From Streptomyces sp. NRRL S-31 (GTDB lineage: Bacteria > Actinomycetota > Actinomycetes > Streptomycetales > Streptomycetaceae), in NCBI RefSeq assembly GCF_000718775.1, contig NZ_JOCB01000159.1, forward strand, positions 1 through 9,832: 9,832 nucleotides of DNA, written 5' to 3'. The position numbers and the translations under genes are program-made. Shown piece by piece: positions 1-4,685 of this stretch (position 1 is the stretch's first letter; each line of letters opens with the position of its first letter). Below the pieces are notes generated by a model, which saw nothing but the letters and a program-made list of their open reading frames with translations, did not search any database and was not told the DNA's origin.

Positions 1-1741
1 GGGCGGGGCCGGTCGGAGCGGCGGGGCCGGCCTTCTTGCCCTGGGCCGTTCCCCTCGCCCCGCCGTCGTGCGGGCCCGGGGTACCGGCCGTGCCGTCCTC
101 GCGTCGCTGGACGACGGGAAGCGCGGGACCGGGCACCGCACCGGCGCCCGGCGAGGCGTGCGGGACACGGGCGTCCCGCGTCAACGGAGCCGCGGTGGGC
201 GGCAGTTCACTGAGCGGGGCGCCCAGGGGAGCGCGGGTGGGCGCGCTCCGTGCGGCGGTGTGCGGGTGCTCCTCCGTCCCGGTCGGGGCGGCCGGGACGG
301 TCGGGGCGGCGGGACGGCCGGGTGTGCCGGGGCCCGCGCCGGGAGCCGGGGCGGCGGCGGGCCGCAGGGCCGTGACCCGGCGTACCGGACCGGCCGGGCG
401 CCGGGCGACGGTCAGCGCGGGACCCGCCGGGTTGAGCCGGACGGCGGGGAGGGACGCGCCGGCGGCGGAGGCCCGGGGTGCCTCCGGCTGCCCGTCCCCT
501 CCGCCGGACCGCGGCCCGGTCGTCCCAGACGCGGTGCGCCGACCGCCCGGCCCGGAAGCCGCGGACGGACCGGAAAACCCTGAAGAGCCGGAAGGATTGG
601 AAGATGCGGAAGGACCGGAAGGCGTACGCCCCCCGGTGCCGGCCGTCGGCCGGGAAGTCCTCCCGGGGTCCGGCTCGGGCGGTCCGGAGCGCGCCCGCGG
701 GGCTGACCCGCCGGGAGCCGGCCGGGGCACGGGCCGGTCGGCGACCGCGCCCGGGACCACCGCGACACGGCGCACCAGCGGGATCTCCGGCGCGGCCGAC
801 CTGCGCCCGGTGCCGTCGGGAGTGACGACCGGACCGGTGCCGGGCTCCGCCACCCGCTGGACGGAGGCGGACGACGAGGACAGCACGGCGGGAGAATCCG
901 ACGACGTGATGCCACGACTGCGCGGGGCGTCACCCGGACGCCCCTTCCCGCCGGCCCCGCCGCCGTCGCCCTGGCCGTCCCCGGACGGACGTACGGCCGA
1001 GGACGTGGAACCGGCCGGCCCAGCATCCCGCGAGGCCGACCCCGACGGCACCGGACCCGGCCGCACCGGACCCGACGACACCGAACCCGGCGGTCGCTCA
1101 CCGGAAGTGGTCCGGCGCTGGACCCCGGGCGTCCGCGCGACCGGAGGACGGGCCGCACCACCCGAGGACCCCGAAGATCCCGAAGATCCCGAAGGCCCCG
1201 AAGACCGGGAAGACCCCGAGGAGCCCGAACCCCCCGACGCCGCGGTCCCCGGTGCGCCGACGGCGGCCGTACCGCCGTCCTCCGCTCCGTCCGCTCCCCC
1301 CGGCCGCAGTGCCCGGAGCAGCAGCGGGCCCCCGCCGGTCCGGTCGGCCCGCGGGGTGGCCGGACGGGCGACGCCGCGTACCAGGCCGGGCGGGGCGGTG
1401 GGCAGCAGGGCGTGGCCGAGACCGGCGTCGAACGACGGGTTCTGCCAGGCGGCGAGGCCCGCCCGGAAGGCGAGGCCGTCGCTGACGCCCAGCGGGGCGC
1501 GGGAGACGGTGAGTTCCGTCGGCGGGGCATGGCGCCAGCCGCCGTCCCAGTCACCGGGCACGACGGACTCGGCGGCGCCGGGCACGGCGATGTCCGCGGT
1601 GCCGGGTCCGGTGCGGTCCGGCCCCTCGCCGGGCGGACCGGGGACCGCGGTGCCGGTGCCTCCCGTACGCCCCGTACGCCCCGGACGGTCCGCGGCGGAC
1701 GGTCCGGCGGCCCGGCGGCGCAGCCTGTCCCGCCATGCCAT
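1..1741 (-). CDS. CIS-associated Pro/Gly/Ser-rich disordered protein (3' end beyond window)
   Basis: The frame is open for 580 codons from ATG at 1741 to the left edge with no stop, so the C-terminus is missing. It starts 4 bases after the DUF6760 stop, with a GAAGG Shine-Dalgarno (1753-1757), so it is co-translated with the CIS genes. Seen: a basic N-terminus (MAWRDRLRRR), then a compact, non-repetitive block at residues 65-125 containing W66, W70, LGVSDGLAFRAGL and WQNPSFDAGLGH. The rest is low-complexity Pro/Gly/Ala/Ser/Arg with two Ser-Gly tracts (about 169-195 and 375-398) and three VQR tripeptides (207-209, 294-296, 544-546). There is no signal peptide, membrane segment or catalytic motif. 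I do not recognise a named family. Inference: a small folded module that docks onto the CIS, followed by a long disordered tail acting as scaffold, tether or cargo adaptor. The reading frame is well supported by operon position and the conserved-looking N-terminal block; function is unknown. Confidence 0.75.
   Translation of the reverse strand, partial: MAWRDRLRRRAAGPSAADRPGRTGRTGGTGTAVPGPPGEGPDRTGPGTADIAVPGAAESVVPGDWDGGWRHAPPTELTVSRAPLGVSDGLAFRAGLAAWQNPSFDAGLGHALLPTAPPGLVRGVARPATPRADRTGGGPLLLRALRPGGADGAEDGGTAAVGAPGTAASGGSGSSGSSRSSGPSGSSGSSGSSGGAARPPVARTPGVQRRTTSGERPPGSVSSGPVRPGPVPSGSASRDAGPAGSTSSAVRPSGDGQGDGGGAGGKGRPGDAPRSRGITSSDSPAVLSSSSASVQRVAEPGTGPVVTPDGTGRRSAAPEIPLVRRVAVVPGAVADRPVPRPAPGGSAPRARSGPPEPDPGRTSRPTAGTGGRTPSGPSASSNPSGSSGFSGPSAASGPGGRRTASGTTGPRSGGGDGQPEAPRASAAGASLPAVRLNPAGPALTVARRPAGPVRRVTALRPAAAPAPGAGPGTPGRPAAPTVPAAPTGTEEHPHTAARSAPTRAPLGAPLSELPPTAAPLTRDARVPHASPGAGAVPGPALPVVQRREDGTAGTPGPHDGGARGTAQGKKAGPAAPTGPA
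548..619 (-). repeat. Ser-Gly/Pro coding repeat tract 2 in the disordered protein
   Basis: Residues about 375-398 form a second, more diverged Ser/Gly/Pro tract (PSGPSASSNPSGSSGFSGPS pattern) built on TCC-GG(T/C)-(C/T)CT-type units. It is less regular than tract 1 and may be an older copy of the same kind of expansion. It is visible locally as a pyrimidine-rich (minus strand) run with lower GC than its surroundings. Confidence 0.55.
1157..1237 (-). repeat. Ser-Gly coding repeat tract 1 in the disordered protein
   Basis: Residues about 169-195 of the left-edge protein are almost only Ser and Gly (SGSSGSSRSSGPSGSSGSSG pattern). At DNA level this is an irregular tandem run of a 9-base unit resembling TCGGGATCT on the minus strand, repeated with point changes. 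Such runs expand and contract by slippage, so length is likely to vary among strains. It encodes a flexible linker. Confidence 0.7.
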
Positions 1742-1745
1742 GTGC

Positions 1746-1904
1746 TCAACCGCCTTCGTTCACACGGGTGTTGATCCGAGCGATCTCGGTCACCCACTGC
1801 CGGCGTTCGTCATGGGTCAGGTCGAGGATCTCCTCGCGGGGCCAGTGGAAGTGATAGGCGATGTACGCGATCTCCTCCCGGAGCCGGGGAAGGGCGTACG
1901 TCAC
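1746..1904 (-). CDS. DUF6760 family small CIS protein
   Basis: A 52-residue protein starting MTYALPRLREEIAYIAYHFH and ending ARINTRVNEGG. The pattern Y-A-L-x-R-L-x-E-E-[IV]-A-Y-[IV]-A-Y-H-F-H-W, then EILDL and a WVxEIARIN helix, fits the DUF6760 family found in actinobacterial phage-tail-like loci. The GTG start overlaps the upstream stop as GTGA, with a G-run just before it that could act as a ribosome binding site. It lies between the 166-residue tail-assembly protein and the disordered protein. In Photorhabdus PVC and Serratia Afp loci a similarly small gene (pvc6/afp6) sits after the tube genes, so this may be its counterpart; that is positional inference. It is all-helical by appearance, with no cysteines or membrane segment. 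Biochemical role is unknown; an assembly-chaperone or tube-associated role is most likely. Confidence 0.85.
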   Translation of the reverse strand: MTYALPRLREEIAYIAYHFHWPREEILDLTHDERRQWVTEIARINTRVNEGG

Positions 1905-2401
1905 GATTCCCCCAGGCGCCCACCCGAGAGGTCGACCTCGAAGCCGCCCTCGCAGTGCGGGCAGGTCACCGCCGCCCGGGTGTGGCCCTCGCTGTTGACG
2001 CGGCGGTAGAAGTCCTGGAGGAAGGCCACGTCGGTGGCGTACATCCGCTCCACGACCCCGGCGTGCACATCGGTGATGTTGCCGAGCCGGGTGATCACCT
2101 GGCTCAGCAGCACCACGCTCAGGTACGCCGGGTTCTCCTTGACCCGCAGGTCGATCTGGGGCCGCAGCTCGTCCCGGGCGGTCGCCAGCCGCATCGTGCC
2201 CTGGCGGTGCACCGTGCCCGCCTCGTCGACGTAGCCGCGCGGCAGCTCGAACTCGAACTCGGTGCGCAGCCCGTTGTCCTCCCGGGGCGGCGGCGGGGTG
2301 GCGACGGGCGGTGCCGCCACCTGCTGCTCGGTCGCCGGGGCGGGCGTCGTGACCTGGAGGATCTCGTCCAGGTTGCCCGCCGTCACCGTACGGCGCCTCA
2401 T
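1901..2401 (-). CDS. T4-like phage tail assembly protein, CIS type (166 aa)
   Basis: ATG at 2401 overlaps the tube stop (ATGA), with GAGGAG at 2413-2418 eleven bases upstream; this gives 166 residues. Residues 1-45 are a Pro/Ala-rich flexible segment. Residues 47-135 form the recognisable core: FELPRGYVDEAGTVHRQGTM, RLATARDEL, then NPAYLSVVLLSQVITRLG and FLQDFYRRVN. This pattern is typical of proteins annotated as phage tail assembly in Streptomyces CIS loci, immediately after the tube gene. A C-terminal CPHC (C147, C150) resembles half of a zinc ribbon. In tailed phages the gene after the tube usually encodes the tail-assembly chaperone, and a similar role is inferred here. The gene ends in a GTGA overlap with the DUF6760 gene, preceded by five G, where a -1 shift would fuse the two products. 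Confidence 0.85.
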   Translation of the reverse strand: MRRRTVTAGNLDEILQVTTPAPATEQQVAAPPVATPPPPREDNGLRTEFEFELPRGYVDEAGTVHRQGTMRLATARDELRPQIDLRVKENPAYLSVVLLSQVITRLGNITDVHAGVVERMYATDVAFLQDFYRRVNSEGHTRAAVTCPHCEGGFEVDLSGGRLGES

Positions 2402-2838
2402 TCGACGACGATCTCCTCGAACACGATCGTGACGGACTCGGTGGCCGCGGAGGACTCGCCCGCCTTCAGGGACGGGCCCTCCCACTTGGAGGCCCAGCCC
2501 TGCATCAGCTGGATGCGGCGGACCGTGTTGCCCTCGGTGTCCTTGATCTCGATGGTGAGGTTCTGCCGCGCGGCGTTCACCGCGCCGTTGTTCAGGGTCT
2601 CCTTGATCCAGTTGGTGAACTCACTGCTCTGGTCGAGTCCCCGGGTGATCGTGATCTCGCCCGCCTGCCGGCCGCCGGGCTGCTTGCGGATGATCTGCTT
2701 GCCCTCGGCGGTCACCTGCTTGACCTCGACGACGTCCTCCTCGACGGTCAGCCCGCTGATCTCCTGGATCGACTCGACCAGGTAGCCGCCGAGCTGCACG
2801 CCGAAGACGTGGGTGGAAAGAGCATCGCCCGTTGCCAT
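2398..2838 (-). CDS. CIS inner tube protein (T4 gp19-like)
   Basis: The 146-residue product has the length and pattern of the T4-like tail tube family (gp19, Hcp-like fold): N-terminal FGVQLGGYLVESIQEISGL, a basic beta stretch with QIIRKQPGG, ITITRGLDQSSEFTNWI, NLTIEIKDTEGNTVRRIQL, and the closing W-x-S-K-W-E-G-P-x-L-x-A core with TIVFEEIVVE. Stacked hexamers of this protein form the inner tube through which cargo passes when the sheath contracts. It starts 34 bases after the sheath stop, with AAGGTGA at 2848-2854, and overlaps the next gene by ATGA. Only one tube gene is visible; PVC-type systems, and some Streptomyces loci, carry more than one, so another may lie outside the window. Confidence 0.95.
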   Translation of the reverse strand: MATGDALSTHVFGVQLGGYLVESIQEISGLTVEEDVVEVKQVTAEGKQIIRKQPGGRQAGEITITRGLDQSSEFTNWIKETLNNGAVNAARQNLTIEIKDTEGNTVRRIQLMQGWASKWEGPSLKAGESSAATESVTIVFEEIVVE

Positions 2839-2872
2839 GACTGTCTGTCACCTTCCGTTGCTGACCCGCGGG

Positions 2873-4438
2873 TCACTCGTCGATGAGGCTGGTGCTGTCG
2901 GAGAACTGGGCCAGCCTGAAGATCACGAACTCCGCGGGCTTGACCGGCGAGACACCGATCTCGCAGACGACCCGGCCCTGGTCGATGGACTCCTGCGGGT
3001 TGTTGTCGCGGTCGCACTTCACGTAGAACGCCTCTTCGGCGGTGCGGCCGAAGAGCGCGCCGCGCCGCCATTCCTCGGTGAGGAACGCCGTGACGTTGCG
3101 CCGGATGCTCGACCAGAGCCGGTCGTCGTTCGGTTCGAAGACCACCCACTGGGTGCCCAGCAGGATCGACTCCTCCAGGTAGTTGAACAGCCGGCGCACG
3201 TTGAGGTAGCGCCAGGCCGGGTCGGAGGAGAGGGTGCGGGCGCCCCACACCCGGATGCCCCGGCCGGGGAAGGCCCGTACGCAGTTCACGCCGATCGGGT
3301 TCAGCAGGTCCTGTTCGCCCTTGCTGAGCCGGAGTTCCAGGTCCACCGCGCCGCGGACCACCTCGTTGGCGGGCGCCTTGTGCACGCCGCGCTCGGCGTC
3401 GCTGCGCGCCCACACACCGGCGATGTGACCACTCGGCGGGACGGTGGTGTTGCGGCCGACGGCCGGGTCGAAGACCCGCACCCACGGGTAGTAGAGGGCG
3501 GCGTACCGGGAGTCGTAGCCCGCCTCGTCGTTGCGCCAGGTGCGCACCTGCTGGGCGTTGAGCCCGGGCGGGGTGTCCAGGACGGCCACCCGGTCGCCCA
3601 TCTGCTCGCAGTGCGAGATGACGGCGAGCTGCACGGTGCGCACGCCCTCGGCGTCGATGTCGCCGCGCTGGTAGGCGCTCATCAGGTCCGGTACCGCGAC
3701 CATGGTGATCTCGTCGATGGTCTCCAGGCCGCCGAACCCGGTGCGGGCCCCGGCGTCGCCGACGTACTCCGCCGGGTCGAGGCGCGAGACCTCGCCGGAG
3801 CCGGAGCCGGCCGGGACGGGCGCGGCCGGGGCGTCGGCCAGCGTCACGGTCTGGTTGGCGGGCCTGCTCTGGGTGGCGCCCTGCTGCTCGGTGACCTCGA
3901 TCAGCCGGGAGGAACGGACCTGGGTGACCAGGTACCCCTTGACGGTCCTGCGGGTGGACGCCTCGTACGTCTCCGCCACCTGGTCACCCTGGCGGACCAG
4001 GACCTTGAAGCGGTCCTCCGGCGGGTTCTCGCCGTCCGCGTCGGCGATCTCCACCGTCACGCCGGAGACGCCCGGCCGGGCCGCGACCAGGAAGCCGCCC
4101 AGCTCCGCCGGCCGCGCCGCCCTGGGCTCCCGCCCCCGGTCGCCGCCGGCCGCCGGGGCGGAGGCGTCCTCGGCGGAGCCGCCGATGCGCACCACGTACG
4201 CGGCGCCACCGCCGTTGGAGAAGTACCCGTAGACCGCGTGGGCCAGGTAGGTGCCCTCGGTGAACCCGCCGAACAGCTGGGTGTACTGGTCCCAGCTGGT
4301 GACCAGTGTCGGGGTGTGGAACGGTCCGGTCCCGGCGAACCCGACGAACGCGGCGACGGCGGTGCCGACCCCTTCGATGGGCCGGGCACCGGACTGCACC
4401 TCCTCCACGTACACGCCCGGGGTGAGGTACGTCGGCAT
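2873..4438 (-). CDS. CIS contractile sheath protein
   Basis: A 521-residue tail sheath subunit that assembles around the tube and contracts to drive it forward. The start ATG at 4438 is fixed by a near-ideal AAGGAG at 4444-4449 and by the family N-terminus MPTYLTPGVYVEEV..IEGV.TAVAAFVGF. Residues 1-90 form the N-terminal interlocking arm region. Residues 95-215 are a variable surface insertion with an Ala/Arg/Pro-rich stretch (94-112). Residues 216-390 contain the sheath core (GLETIDEITMVAVPDL, GDRVAVLDTPPG, YYPWVRVFDP, PPSGHIAGVWARSDAERGVHKAPAN). Residues 395-510 are the C-terminal handshake domain, including NPIGVNCVRAFPGRGIRVWGART and the end KPAEFVIFRLAQ. Length matches one-piece eCIS sheaths. 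It is the first gene of the left structural unit, so its promoter must lie in 4439-4685. Confidence 0.96.
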   Translation of the reverse strand: MPTYLTPGVYVEEVQSGARPIEGVGTAVAAFVGFAGTGPFHTPTLVTSWDQYTQLFGGFTEGTYLAHAVYGYFSNGGGAAYVVRIGGSAEDASAPAAGGDRGREPRAARPAELGGFLVAARPGVSGVTVEIADADGENPPEDRFKVLVRQGDQVAETYEASTRRTVKGYLVTQVRSSRLIEVTEQQGATQSRPANQTVTLADAPAAPVPAGSGSGEVSRLDPAEYVGDAGARTGFGGLETIDEITMVAVPDLMSAYQRGDIDAEGVRTVQLAVISHCEQMGDRVAVLDTPPGLNAQQVRTWRNDEAGYDSRYAALYYPWVRVFDPAVGRNTTVPPSGHIAGVWARSDAERGVHKAPANEVVRGAVDLELRLSKGEQDLLNPIGVNCVRAFPGRGIRVWGARTLSSDPAWRYLNVRRLFNYLEESILLGTQWVVFEPNDDRLWSSIRRNVTAFLTEEWRRGALFGRTAEEAFYVKCDRDNNPQESIDQGRVVCEIGVSPVKPAEFVIFRLAQFSDSTSLIDE

Positions 4439-4443
4439 GCTCG

Positions 4444-4449
4444 CTCCTT
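4444..4449 (-). promoter_or_regulatory. Shine-Dalgarno of the sheath gene
   Basis: AAGGAG on the minus strand, five bases before the ATG at 4438. It excludes in-frame extensions that run back to 5578 across the effector gene, and suits very high expression of a structural protein. Confidence 0.85.
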
Positions 4450-4535
4450 CGGGTCCTTGCGGATGGGTCACCTGTGTCCAGGCCGAGTCTGCGTGGTGGT
4501 CCGCGAGGGCGACAGGGACGCGGGGACCCGACCGG

Positions 4536-4552
4536 GGGCAGGAACCCTGCCC
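4536..4552. promoter_or_regulatory. Perfect inverted repeat in the divergent promoter region
   Basis: GGGCAGG-AAC-CCTGCCC: a seven-base-pair perfect stem with a three-base loop, extendable by two G-U pairs in the plus-strand transcript. It lies about 100 bases upstream of the sheath start and 134 bases upstream of the effector start. It could be a regulator operator serving both genes, or a transcript hairpin in a 5' leader. There is no U-tract, so a terminator is less likely. GC-rich DNA produces chance stems, so confidence is low. Confidence 0.3.
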
Positions 4553-4672
4553 TTCCCCGCGCCCGCCGACCGCCCGGTCGCCGGCCGGGCTTGCCCCCGC
4601 TCTGCCCGTACGACCCTGGACGCCCCGCGCGCCCGCGCGTTCCACTGGGGGCCGCAGCAGGGGTGCGCCGAC

Positions 4673-4679
4673 GAGGAGG
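4673..4679 (+). promoter_or_regulatory. Shine-Dalgarno of the DUF4157 gene
   Basis: GAGGAGG, six bases before ATG at 4686. It sets the effector start and rejects the in-frame extension back to 4251, which would overlap the sheath gene antisense. Confidence 0.85.
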
Positions 4680-4685
4680 CAGCAG

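Larger units (their letters stand above)
4439..4685. promoter_or_regulatory. Divergent intergenic region between sheath and effector genes
   Basis: This 247-base non-coding stretch must hold the promoters for the structural unit (leftward) and the effector (rightward). I see strong ribosome binding sites at both ends (4444-4449 and 4673-4679) and a perfect hairpin at 4536-4552. I found no convincing -35/-10 pair with 16-18 base spacing on either strand; Streptomyces promoters are often poorly conserved, so this does not argue against their presence. Composition is GC-rich throughout with no A/T-rich island. Confidence 0.6.

Noticed and set aside
1157..1237. Tandem repeats as a CRISPR or regulatory array
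   Set aside because: Units are 9 bases, contiguous and in frame with Ser-Gly coding; there are no spacers.
412..1797. Minus-strand 461-codon frame beginning inside the DUF6760 gene
   Set aside because: It is out of frame with the ATG at 1741, starts within DUF6760 and is Arg/Pro-rich shadow sequence. The 1741 frame has the ribosome binding site and continues through the edge.
36..2009. A 657-codon plus-strand open frame rich in Pro, Glu and Asp
   Set aside because: It runs antisense to three overlapping operon genes. It is explained by the lack of A/T-rich stops in GC-rich DNA; its EDP repeats are the reverse of the Ser-Gly tract.
1901..2485. Longer start for the 166-aa tail-assembly protein
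   Set aside because: The extra 28 residues are Arg-rich shadow of the tube gene. The ATGA overlap at 2401 with GAGGAG upstream is a better start.
4457..4620. Candidate -35/-10 promoters (for example TTGCCC near 4591 and TACGAC near 4609) and a GACAC developmental-regulator-like site
   Set aside because: Spacing is wrong for the -35/-10 pair, and a five-base site is expected by chance. No promoter claim is justified.
4251..4685. Upstream in-frame extension of the DUF4157 protein
   Set aside because: It would overlap the sheath gene antisense, and GAGGAGG sits exactly before ATG 4686.
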